Shown: positions 25,756-32,561 of the stretch, in pieces
How positions within the stretch are numbered: position 1 is the first letter of the stretch
How the letters are laid out: every line of letters begins with the position of its first letter
Notes under the pieces: generated by a model
Told to the model about the DNA's origin: nothing
Databases searched by the model: none
What the model saw: the letters and a program-made list of their open reading frames with translations, nothing else
Origin: Actinomadura kijaniata NBRC 14229
GTDB taxonomy: Bacteria > Actinomycetota > Actinomycetes > Streptosporangiales > Streptosporangiaceae
Direction: 5' to 3'
Assembly (NCBI RefSeq): GCF_001552175.1
Contig: NZ_BCQR01000061.1
Span: forward strand, 1-58,048
DNA: 58,048 nucleotides
Made by a program: the position numbers and the translations under genes

Positions 25756-26160
25756 ATGGACCACCACCTGCACAACGCCGAAACCGCCCTGATCACCTAC
25801 GGCGGCCAGGACGCCCAACCCGAGGACCTCATCGCCGCCCTCCTGGAGCGCGACACCATCGTCGGCCACCCCGCCCAGACCCTCGCCAGCTCCCTGATCA
25901 CCTTGGCCGCCCGACTCACCGACCATCAGCTCGCCCAGAACCCACCCGAAGACCAGCACGACGACCAACCCGAGCAGGACACCTTCCCGCCCGACCGTGA
26001 CCACCTGATCGAGACGGCCTACCAGCAGCTGGCCGCCGAGGCGATGGGAGCTCTGCTCTACCGCGCCACCCACATGCGGGCCACCACGCCCATGGACTTG
26101 CTGGGCCAAGCCCACCGCGTCTACGCCCGCTACCAGGACGAGGAACGCGACCTGTCATGA
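25756..26160 (+). CDS. Hypothetical protein
   Basis: 134 aa with CAGGAGCC before ATG 25756. It is acidic and helical, with LITYGGQDAQPEDLIAALLE near the start and a helical QLAAEAMGALLYRATHM segment. No family recognised. Confidence 0.68.
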   Translation: MDHHLHNAETALITYGGQDAQPEDLIAALLERDTIVGHPAQTLASSLITLAARLTDHQLAQNPPEDQHDDQPEQDTFPPDRDHLIETAYQQLAAEAMGALLYRATHMRATTPMDLLGQAHRVYARYQDEERDLS

Positions 26161-26169
26161 ACGCGCGAC

Positions 26170-26215
26170 GGCCGGCGGGCACCTCCCTACGGGAGGCCGG
26201 AAAAGCCCACCGGCC
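26170..26215. terminator. Nested hairpin
   Basis: A 10-bp outer stem with one mismatch (26170-26179 with 26206-26215) encloses a 6-bp inner stem (26182-26187 with 26191-26196). It lies just after the 25756 gene. Confidence 0.5.
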
Positions 26216-26347
26216 ATCTCACACCAGGGCCGTTCGGCGAGACCACGAGAGTCATCCCGCCGCCGCCCACCAGCGTGTACCCGCCATCATGCCAGCCCCC
26301 ACCCACCAGACCGCCCGGCCCACGGCCGCCGACCCCAAGGCCCGCCC

Positions 26348-27016
26348 ATGACCGCACGCACCATCAACGACCGCCTAGCCCTCGACATCAACGGCGTCGC
26401 CGAACACACCGGCGCCTCGATCCCCACCGTCCGCGTCTGGTACCGCGACCGCGCCACCACCGGCTTCCCCGACCCCATCCCCGCCGACCTGGCCGCAGAA
26501 CGCCGCGCGCTGTGGTTCTGGGCCGACCAGGTCGAGGCCTTCCACCAGCACCACACCGCCCGCAAACGCGCCGCCCTGACCCCCCTGGACACCTCCGGCG
26601 ACCCCACCGAACTGGTCAACTCCACCCAGGCCGCCCACATCCTGGGCTACGGCCGCGCCAAGAACCTGCCCCCCGAACTCCTGGAGCGGGCCGACCACAT
26701 CCAGACCCTGCCCAGCGGCCGCCAACGCCGCTTCTGGCACCGCTCCACCATCTGGAAATACGGCGCCGCCCGCGGCACCCGCCCCACCGGCCCACCCCGC
26801 ACCCCGGGCCACCACCCCCGCCGCACCGGCGACCCCACCGACCTGGTCGACGCCATCGAGGCCGCCCGCATCCTCAACCACCCCACCACCAAACCCCTGC
26901 CCCCCGCAGTCCTGGAAGCCGCCGACCAGACCCAGACCCTGCCCTCAGGACGGCGTCTGCGGTTCTGGAAGCGCGCCACCCTGTGGGCCCTGGCCGACCA
27001 GTCGGCCAGCTCCTGA
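26348..27016 (+). CDS. Helix-turn-helix protein with internal duplication
   Basis: 222 aa. Residues 1-75 look like a winged-helix/AlpA-excisionase-type DNA-binding domain (ASIPTVRVWYRDRATTGFPD). Two tandem modules of about 55 residues follow. Each begins GDPTELV or GDPTDLV, contains LPPELLERAD or LPPAVLEAAD, and ends in TLPSGRQRRFWHRSTIWK or TLPSGRRLRFWKRATLWA. It may therefore contact DNA through three related modules. A transcriptional or excision regulator is likely; its target is unknown. Confidence 0.75.
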   Translation: MTARTINDRLALDINGVAEHTGASIPTVRVWYRDRATTGFPDPIPADLAAERRALWFWADQVEAFHQHHTARKRAALTPLDTSGDPTELVNSTQAAHILGYGRAKNLPPELLERADHIQTLPSGRQRRFWHRSTIWKYGAARGTRPTGPPRTPGHHPRRTGDPTDLVDAIEAARILNHPTTKPLPPAVLEAADQTQTLPSGRRLRFWKRATLWALADQSASS

Positions 27017-27041
27017 CCCTCCCGCTATCCCGGCCAGGCAT

Positions 27042-27077
27042 CGGCAGTGGGGAGCGGCCGCCCGCTCCCCACTGCCG
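27042..27077. terminator. Hairpin
   Basis: A 16-bp perfect stem (27042-27057 with 27062-27077) with a 4-nt loop follows the HTH gene. Confidence 0.75.
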
Positions 27078-27295
27078 GTCAGGTGGCGCGCCCACTAGCC
27101 CGCCCGTCGCCACCGGCGGGCGGTGGTGAGGCAGGGACGGCACACGTTGCCGATACCGGGCAAGGGAACCTGCCGGTCGCTGAGGGCAGGTGCGGCCACC
27201 GCCGCCCCAGACACCAGGCGGGGCGGGCCGGCACTCGACGCTGCCGTCCGAGGGGCCCATCAGGCGTCTCGCCCCGGCAGGCCCTGGAACCCGCT

Positions 27296-27528
27296 GCGGT
27301 ATTGCGACGCAGTTTCACCGCAGCAGGACCGCACGACCGCCGCAACCTGTCCCCCGCGAGCACGCGCACGCTCGCCCCTGTCACCGGTGCCGGGCCGCCA
27401 AGATCTTTTCAAGCCGTCACCCGCCGCCCGACCCTGCCCCCCACCCCCGGGAAAACATCTTCGCGGCCCTGCCTGGAAGTTGCGGCGGCCGCACGGTCCT
27501 GCTCACGGCGCTGCGTTCGCAACACCGC
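27296..27528. promoter_or_regulatory. Nested inverted-repeat leader (element G)
   Basis: An imperfect outer stem of about 50 bp pairs 27296-27347 with 27477-27528. It encloses a 17-bp inner stem with two mismatches (27394-27410 with 27451-27467). It ends 36 nt before the start of the 66-aa gene. Confidence 0.6.
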
Positions 27529-27564
27529 ACCGGGCTCCACAGCCCACCCGTGAGAGGACACCTG

Positions 27565-27765
27565 ATGCACCACTCGACCGGACTGAGCGCCGACTACCGG
27601 CCCACCCCGACCGACCTGCTGCACTGCGTCGGCAACGGCGGCCACACCATCACCCGCCGCGACCTGCACGCCACCCTGCCCGGCATCGGCAACGTCTGCC
27701 GCCCCTGCCTCACCACCGCCCGCCAGAAGGCCCTCGACGAACTGACCGCGGCCACCGCCACCTGA
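27565..27765 (+). CDS. Small Cys-rich protein
   Basis: 66 aa with GAGAGGA before ATG 27565. LLHCVGNGGHTITRRDL and NVCRPCLTTARQKA suggest a single zinc site formed by Cys-x5-His and Cys-x2-Cys. Small proteins of this kind are common in actinobacterial mobile elements and have no known function. A partial, inverted relative lies about 400 bp upstream. Confidence 0.65.
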   Translation: MHHSTGLSADYRPTPTDLLHCVGNGGHTITRRDLHATLPGIGNVCRPCLTTARQKALDELTAATAT

Positions 27766-27878
27766 CCGGCAGCCGGAGACGGGCAACCGCTCCCCGCGCC
27801 CCCGCTGCCTGCGCGCCCGGTGCGGCCCTCAGCCCACCGGGCCTCTGCCCCCAGGTCTCACCGAAAGGTCTTTTCGTC

Positions 27879-28142
27879 ATGCCTTCCACCATCAAGGCCT
27901 CCTCCCCGCTTCTGGACTCCATCGCCGTCACCTCCGTCCTGCAGAACCTGCTGCACGACACGGTGCTGGACAAGGGTTTCGACGACGAGCTGGCCACCAG
28001 GCTCGACCGCCCCGACTGGCAGCACGACCAACCCGTCATCACCGACGCCGAACTCTGCGGCTCCGGCGTGGAACTGGTGATCCGCGGCCGCCGGATCCGC
28101 CTGAGCCTCACCGACCTGGGCCCCCACAACCCGCGGCGCTGA
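27879..28142 (+). CDS. Small hypothetical protein
   Basis: 87 aa with GAAAGG before ATG 27879. It has a helical N-terminus (LLDSIAVTSVLQNLLHD) and a beta ending (VELVIRGRRIRLSLTDL). It is moderately acidic. No family recognised. Confidence 0.62.
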   Translation: MPSTIKASSPLLDSIAVTSVLQNLLHDTVLDKGFDDELATRLDRPDWQHDQPVITDAELCGSGVELVIRGRRIRLSLTDLGPHNPRR

Positions 28143-28244
28143 GCCCGCCAGGTGGCCCGCGCCCACCAGCGCGGGCCACCCCCTGCCACCCTCCCCCCCG
28201 GCCCCCTCCAAAAGGCATCGGCCTGCCCACCTGCACCGGAAAGA

Positions 28245-28281
28245 GGGTGGGGGCGCGGCCTGAACGGCCGCGCCCCCACCC
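28245..28281. repeat. GGCC-TGAAC-GGCC hairpin, fifth copy
   Basis: A perfect 16-bp stem (28245-28260 with 28266-28281) has the same TGAAC pentaloop and GGCC closing pairs as the hairpins in repeats R1 and R2. Confidence 0.75.
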
Positions 28282-28363
28282 CCTCCGGCAGGGCACCTCT
28301 ACGCGGTGCTCAAGCCCGCCCCTAGCGGGGCGGGCCGCCCGGGCCTGGCAGCCCGCCAGCGTC

Positions 28364-28451
28364 AGCGCGGTCGCGGCGGCGTCAAGGGCGCCTTCGGCGT
28401 CGGCTACGCCGATGGCCTAACGGCCACCCTTGACACCGCCGCGACCGCGCT
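28364..28451. promoter_or_regulatory. Nested inverted repeat (element J)
   Basis: A 25-bp outer stem with one mismatch (28364-28388 with 28427-28451) encloses two short hairpins. Its inner end has GTCAAGG facing CCTTGAC, the same motif found at the apex of elements C and D. The right copy contains TTGACA, a perfect -35 hexamer. Confidence 0.65.
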
Positions 28452-28741
28452 CACCTTCCGGCACCACCACCCGGCAAAGCACCCTGCTCCCTACTCCTGA
28501 CCGACCCCGGTATCTACAGCGGTTGGCACCCACACCGACGGCCCCACAGGCTGCCCGACCGCACCGCCGTCGGCCTCATGGTCACCGGCTCCCTCGCCGG
28601 GAGCCTCCACCGCGCCAGGATCGACCGCCGTCCGCGCCCAGGGATACCGCAGCCAGGGTGGGGTTGACCGTCTGCTCCGACCCCAGACTGCCGCCCCATC
28701 ACAACCTTGCCGCCCTTGCCGTGCTGGCTTGATCCGACTGC

Positions 28742-28867
28742 TTGATGGTTGCGGTTCGGGCGGTGCCTAAAGGCAGCGCGCCGGGGGTGGCCGGTCAAGG
28801 GAAAGCGCCTTGACCGGCCACCCCCGGCGCGCTGAGCCGAGCTCACCGCCCGAACCGCAACCATCAA
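28742..28867. promoter_or_regulatory. Perfect nested double stem (element C)
   Basis: A perfect 24-bp outer stem (28742-28765 with 28844-28867) encloses a perfect 27-bp inner stem (28774-28800 with 28808-28834) with a 7-nt GAAAGCG loop, separated by 8- and 9-nt spacers. The outer stem ends inside the AAAGGAG site of the gene at 28881. Confidence 0.85.
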
Positions 28868-28880
28868 AGGAGTCGTGCCC

Positions 28881-29123
28881 ATGCCCAAGATCGAAGTCCG
28901 CCACATTGCCCCCCTCGCCTTCGGCTCACTGGGCTGGATCGAGGGTTACACCGACCACATCGAAGAACTCCGTGGCCACCAGCTGCGCATCAGCGAGCCC
29001 TGCGACGATCCCAACAGCGTGCTCATCAACGTCGAGGACCGGTCGAGCGACGCCATCAAGTACCAGGGCGGCGTCTTCCGAATCAGTGTGACGGTCAGCC
29101 GCGTCGCCGACCTGACCGACTGA
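28881..29123 (+). CDS. Small hypothetical protein downstream of element C
   Basis: 80 aa. ATG 28881 lies 9 nt after AAAGGAG; the in-frame GTG 28875 is too close. The product is acidic, with RHIAPLAFGSLGWIEGYTDH and a beta ending FRISVTVSRVADLTD. No family recognised. Its ribosome site abuts the long outer stem of element C. Confidence 0.68.
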   Translation: MPKIEVRHIAPLAFGSLGWIEGYTDHIEELRGHQLRISEPCDDPNSVLINVEDRSSDAIKYQGGVFRISVTVSRVADLTD

Positions 29124-29285
29124 CCAACAACCCATCTCGACCGAGCGCGGAAGCCGCCTGCTCCCGCGCTCGCCGACGAGCTCACTCGCCTCTGCCGCAC
29201 CCGCGACGACCCGAGCCAGACCACCACCCCGCCTCATCGTCTCCCACCCAGCCGGGCCACTCGCACGCCCCGGCCGAAGAACCTC
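29124..29285. other. Gene-free stretch
   Basis: It contains an 8-bp hairpin (29143-29150 with 29164-29171) whose surrounding sequence is nearly repeated at 29942-29986. No gene is seen before element D. Confidence 0.5.
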
Positions 29286-29431
29286 CTGGTCCTCCCTGGT
29301 GTGGATCGGTGCTCCAAAAGCACAGCGGTCCGGGGCGGGCGGGTCAAGGCACCCCGAGGGGGCCCCGCCTTGACCCGCCCGCCCCGGACCGCTGAACAAA
29401 ACCCGCACCGATCCACACCAGGGAGGACCAG
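29286..29431. promoter_or_regulatory. Perfect nested double stem hiding a ribosome site (element D)
   Basis: A perfect 27-bp outer stem (29286-29312 with 29405-29431) encloses a perfect 28-bp inner stem (29323-29350 with 29367-29394), separated by A-rich 10-nt spacers. The GGGAGG site of the next gene (29421-29426) lies wholly in the right outer arm, and the ATG follows the arm without a gap. Confidence 0.88.
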
Positions 29432-29668
29432 ATGATCCCTTTCAGCCCCGAAGAGCTTGACGGGCACGCCCCCTACGACCGCTACGACGACATCAACGAA
29501 CGCTTCGGCGGCGAGGTCATTCCTTACCTCGACCCCGACGACCCCTACGACCCTTGCGGCCACGAACCCCTGCTCGAAGACCTCCCCGCCGGCCAGGCCG
29601 GGTTCCAGATCATCGACATCTACCCGCCCGCCCTGCACACCTCCTTTGAGGGCGAACCGCCCTTCTAA
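29432..29668 (+). CDS. Small acidic protein downstream of element D
   Basis: 78 aa, strongly acidic, with DRYDDINERFGGEVIPYLDP and DIYPPALHTSFEGEPPF. ATG 29432 has GGGAGG at good spacing, but that site is base-paired in element D. The charge pattern would suit a DNA-mimic or anti-restriction protein, though this is only a suggestion. No family recognised. Confidence 0.7.
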   Translation: MIPFSPEELDGHAPYDRYDDINERFGGEVIPYLDPDDPYDPCGHEPLLEDLPAGQAGFQIIDIYPPALHTSFEGEPPF

Positions 29669-29805
29669 CAACCCCTCTCGATGGGCTGGCCCGGACGCCG
29701 GGCCAGCCCATCACCCCACCCAGCAGTAGCTCCGCCCTCCAAGGCCTGCCACCGCTGTCCTCCTCACTTCGGCCCCACACCCATCGACCGGAAAGGACTC
29801 TCCCT

Positions 29806-29934
29806 GTGGCCAAACGACGCGCTTGGGCGCGACTGCGTAAGGAAGACGACATTGGGCGCGGCAACCGCCGGTGCCGTGCCGGACGCATCCGGTGGATGCG
29901 CAAGCACGACAAGCCCACCGCCACCACTGGCTGA
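29806..29934 (+). CDS. 42-aa basic protein
   Basis: A short Arg/Lys-rich ORF begins at GTG 29806 with GAAAGGAC about 8 nt upstream and reads VAKRRAWARLRKEDDIGRGN, then RIRWMRKHDKP. It is followed by a hairpin. The charge would suit nucleic-acid binding. It is too short for family assignment. Confidence 0.5.
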   Translation: MAKRRAWARLRKEDDIGRGNRRCRAGRIRWMRKHDKPTATTG

Positions 29935-29953
29935 CCACCGACCCACCTCGGCC

Positions 29954-29983
29954 GAGCGCGGGAGTTGCCCTGCTCCCGCGCTC
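29954..29983. terminator. Hairpin, near-duplicate of 29143-29171
   Basis: An 11-bp perfect stem (29954-29964 with 29973-29983) follows the 42-aa ORF. The flanks (CCTCGGCCGAGCGCGG) closely match those of the hairpin after the 28881 gene. Confidence 0.65.
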
Positions 29984-30095
29984 GCCGTCGGGCCTGATCA
30001 ACGCACGACGAAAGGAACAAACTCCGTGATCACCGACGGCGGCAGCGTTGTCTGGCCGCCCGGCCGGGGCCTTCGTCATGCCGGAAAGGAAACAT

Positions 30096-30257
30096 GTGGC
30101 CCAGATCAGACGGTTCAACCACCACCGGGAAGACCGCGACGAGACATGGTGCGGCTGGTCCCAGAAGGAAATTCCCGACGACTACGACCACCAAGCGTGG
30201 CAGGAACACTGCCCTGAGCTGTGCAACGGCGCGACGATCGAGGAGGCGTCCGCATGA
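30096..30257 (+). CDS. Small hypothetical protein
   Basis: 53 aa from GTG 30096 with GAAAGGA upstream; an alternative start is the in-frame ATG 30078. It is His/Asp-rich (FNHHREDRDETWCGWSQKE) with two more Cys residues at CPELCNG. It is coupled to the next gene by a 4-nt overlap at ATG 30254. Confidence 0.58.
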   Translation: MAQIRRFNHHREDRDETWCGWSQKEIPDDYDHQAWQEHCPELCNGATIEEASA

Positions 30258-30727
30258 CGGAATTTCCTCCGGACGTTGATGAGGCAGTGCAGGCCCTGAA
30301 GGCGGCCTTTGGGACGGCCTATGTCCAGCACACCGGCGGCGGCTGCCACTCGATCTGGGTGCCGATCGAGGGCCGCGGCGGATTCCACGTCGGTGACATC
30401 GACGGGCCCCTGGGCGAGTCCAACTCTGGATGGGGCGTAGAGATGATCGGCTCCGATGGCGACTACGAAGGCCCGGTAGCCAACATCGAGTCTCGCTCGA
30501 TCCCGGACCTGATCGAAGCATTGCGGCTGTTCCTACGGCGCGGTGAACGTACCGGAATGCGGCCCATCGACCAGTGGCAGATGGACCGCGACGCCCACAG
30601 CAACGGATGGCGACACTTCGTCGCCCCGACAGGCAACGACCGAATGAACACCGGCAAGCCCGGCTGTCCCACATGCCAGGAACTGGTCGAGCGGTACCTG
30701 GCGATCAGGCCAGAAGACCGCATCTGA
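30254..30727 (+). CDS. Hypothetical protein
   Basis: 157 aa with AGGAGG before ATG 30254, overlapping the previous stop. A mixed alpha/beta domain (GGCHSIWVPIEGRGGFHVGD) is followed by a short C-terminal Cys pair, GCPTCQELVERYLA. No family recognised. Confidence 0.7.
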   Translation: MTEFPPDVDEAVQALKAAFGTAYVQHTGGGCHSIWVPIEGRGGFHVGDIDGPLGESNSGWGVEMIGSDGDYEGPVANIESRSIPDLIEALRLFLRRGERTGMRPIDQWQMDRDAHSNGWRHFVAPTGNDRMNTGKPGCPTCQELVERYLAIRPEDRI

Positions 30728-30821
30728 AGGTCGGGGCGAAGAAGCACCAGGGTGGACGGAAACTGCTGTCGTCACAAGATCATCCTGACGCGGCGGCTTG
30801 GCTCGGCGGGGAATTCATCCC

Positions 30822-30952
30822 CCTTTGAGCCGGGGCGGCATCGGCTGTGTTCCGCATGATCCGCGGTGCGGGGTGGGGCGCAACCAAGACCAGGTTGCGC
30901 CCCACCCCGCACCGCGCTGACGGCCTCGTCCGATGCCACCCCGGCTCAAGGG
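30822..30952. promoter_or_regulatory. Nested double stem covering a ribosome site (element E)
   Basis: A 20-bp outer stem with one mismatch (30825-30844 with 30930-30949) can extend through a wobble pair to 30822/30952, so that CCTTT faces the AAGGG ribosome site of the next gene. The inner stem is a perfect 23 bp (30862-30884 with 30894-30916) with a 9-nt loop. Confidence 0.8.
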
Positions 30953-30959
30953 AGATGTG

Positions 30960-31307
30960 ATGAAGTTCAGCCCCACCGACATCAAGATCGTTGACACTCT
31001 CTCCGACCTTCATCCCCAAACCACCAAGCAGGTCCACCTGGCTGCATGGATCGGATGCGGCCCGTCCCACGTCAGCCAGCGGCTGCGCTGGCTGACGCAC
31101 AACGGCCTGGTGTCCAAGTCCGAACGAAACGAGCTGAGCCTCACCGAGAAGGGCCTGCGCCTGCGCAATGGCGCTACCGAATCTGCCTCCTGCGCCCTTC
31201 TGTCCAACCACCCCTCAATGCCCGGCCGCAGAGCCCCAGACATGCCTTCCGTGCGCCGTCTGACGATCGCTCGACGCATGCCGAAGCAGGAAGGCCGGGC
31301 ATCCTGA
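30960..31307 (+). CDS. Winged-helix DNA-binding protein
   Basis: 115 aa from ATG 30960 with AAGGGAG upstream. Residues 1-65 form a MarR-like winged helix (IVDTLSDLHPQTTKQVHLA, GCGPSHVSQRLRWLTHNGLV, then SLTEKGLRLR). The last 45 residues are basic and less ordered. It is probably a small transcriptional regulator of the element. Its own translation is likely gated by element E. Confidence 0.75.
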   Translation: MKFSPTDIKIVDTLSDLHPQTTKQVHLAAWIGCGPSHVSQRLRWLTHNGLVSKSERNELSLTEKGLRLRNGATESASCALLSNHPSMPGRRAPDMPSVRRLTIARRMPKQEGRAS

Positions 31308-31327
31308 CCGCGTACAGGATGCCCGGC
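31294..31327. terminator. Bidirectional hairpin between convergent genes
   Basis: A 13-bp perfect stem (31294-31306 with 31315-31327) overlaps the stop of the winged-helix gene. It lies between it and the convergent minus-strand gene, so it can end transcription from both sides. Confidence 0.65.
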
Positions 31328-31489
31328 TCTGTCGTCTCGCTGACCATCACGATGAACGAGTCGCGTTCGGAGCGCCCTCCTGCGATTGGCTCTTGGCGTC
31401 CTCAGATATGCGCCCCGAACAGATTCCGACGTCATCGCCTCTGAAGCGCTCACCCAGGATGTCCGGGCCGAGCGCCCCACGTTCAGCGA

Positions 31490-31873
31490 TCAGACCGCAT
31501 CGAAGGACGGTGCCGCGTTCTCGGCGGGTGCCGCCGCCTCCTCCCGGTCATCGGATGCGGCGGACATGGGCGAGACCTGGCCCGACGGGCGGGCGGGCGA
31601 AGGCGTCCTTGCCGACTTGCCTCGCGGACGCCCCTTGGCCCGCACAGTCGGCGTGGTGAAACCGAGCTTGCCAAGCTCGTCCTCGCTCCACCCCTCGCGC
31701 AGCGCCGCCGCATGGGCCATGGCATAGGCACGTTCGGCTTCCTTCAACAGCGCAGCCACCCGCACGCGTTCGTCGTTAGCCGCCCGCAGTTCCCGTGCAG
31801 CGCTGATCCGGCCATCGACATTGAGGACCCTCAGCGCCGCCGCCTCCAGGTCATCACCGCTATTGATCATCAT
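31490..31873 (-). CDS. Conserved actinobacterial hypothetical protein
   Basis: 127 aa on the minus strand. ERVRVAALLKEAERAYAMAH and REGWSEDELGKLGF followed by GRPRGKS match a recurrent small-protein pattern in actinobacterial plasmids. The end is Ala-rich. It is divergent from the endonuclease VII gene. The short 5' region lacks a good ribosome site, so leaderless translation is possible. Confidence 0.7.
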   Translation of the reverse strand: MMINSGDDLEAAALRVLNVDGRISAARELRAANDERVRVAALLKEAERAYAMAHAAALREGWSEDELGKLGFTTPTVRAKGRPRGKSARTPSPARPSGQVSPMSAASDDREEAAAPAENAAPSFDAV

Positions 31874-32007
31874 GGCGGTAAGCCTAGATACCGCTCATCC
31901 GAAACGGAAGCAGACATCTGGCGCAGGCGATCCAGACGCACTGCCTCATGGACTCCTGCGCAGTAGGCCCGAGCTGAGCGACGGAGTGGCCTGGGTAGGA
32001 CGTTGAC

Positions 32008-32460
32008 ATGGAAAACGATCATGAACCTGTCCAGTACGTCCAGTGGCGGCTGGCGAAGCTGGGCCGCCCCAAAGAACGGTGTCTGGTGTGCCGCACGAAC
32101 CGGATTCCGCACGTGCGGGACCACTGTCACAAGCACGGATGGATCCGGGGCGTGCTGTGCAACACCTGCAACGGCACCATGCGGTGGCTGGATCGGGGAG
32201 CGCTCCTCCGTGCTGCCGGGGCACGTGCCGAGGTCCAGCGCTACATCGAACACTGGCTGCGCTGCCCGGACTGCGCGGTACGTGGCTGGCGGGAGACGGC
32301 CTACTGCAAGTGCGACCGCGCCGAGCCCCGACGACTTCGCCGAGAGTGCAACGAACCCGCAGCTGATCAGCCGTGTCCCTGGGAAGGGGTCGGCTTCCGT
32401 CCACCCCTGCCTCCGACGCACCGATCGGGTCGCCGAAAACGGGCTGACGATCTCGCATAA
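32008..32460 (+). CDS. Recombination endonuclease VII-like nuclease
   Basis: 150 aa. CLVCRTNRIPHVRDHCHKHG and WIRGVLCNTCNGTM at about residues 25-60 are the zinc-bound core of the endonuclease VII (T4 gp49-type) family, which cuts branched DNA such as Holliday junctions. The second half has further Cys residues (RCPDCAV, AYCKCD) and a basic end. It is located immediately upstream of the relaxase and could resolve recombination or transfer intermediates, including the many inverted repeats of this element. Confidence 0.85.
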   Translation: MENDHEPVQYVQWRLAKLGRPKERCLVCRTNRIPHVRDHCHKHGWIRGVLCNTCNGTMRWLDRGALLRAAGARAEVQRYIEHWLRCPDCAVRGWRETAYCKCDRAEPRRLRRECNEPAADQPCPWEGVGFRPPLPPTHRSGRRKRADDLA

Positions 32461-32561
32461 AGATCATCGAAGCAATATCATCAACGCGATGTACCCAGGT
32501 ATGGACACTCCCTTACGGGGGTGGGGTATATGAATCTTGGGCGGGAGAAGGGAGGGCGGCG

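Larger units (their letters stand above)
27017..27564. other. Gene-poor stretch with inverted gene remnant and element G
   Basis: No intact plus-strand gene is supported. On the minus strand, about 27080-27170 reads LPGIGNVCRPCLTTARR, almost identical to the 27565 product, so it is a diverged inverted copy. From 27296 to 27528 lies a large nested inverted repeat, described as element G. Confidence 0.55.
28143..28880. other. 738-base gene-free stretch with three stem structures
   Basis: No convincing gene is present; the open frames here lack ribosome sites and show no family signals. It contains a GGCC-TGAAC-GGCC hairpin (28245-28281), element J (28364-28451) and element C (28742-28867), each listed separately. 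Confidence 0.55.

Noticed and set aside
28306..28500. 64-codon plus-strand frame
   Set aside because: It runs through element J, whose inverted repeat explains its composition, and it has no ribosome site.
28452..28741. Possible coding segment reading LTDPGIYSGWHPHRRPHRLP
   Set aside because: No start codon with a ribosome site and no family resemblance; kept as a gene-free stretch.
32461..32561. Possible oriT in the gap before the relaxase gene
   Set aside because: Position is typical and the patch is AT-richer with TCATC repeats, but I see no clear inverted repeat with a nic-like site, so it is not annotated.
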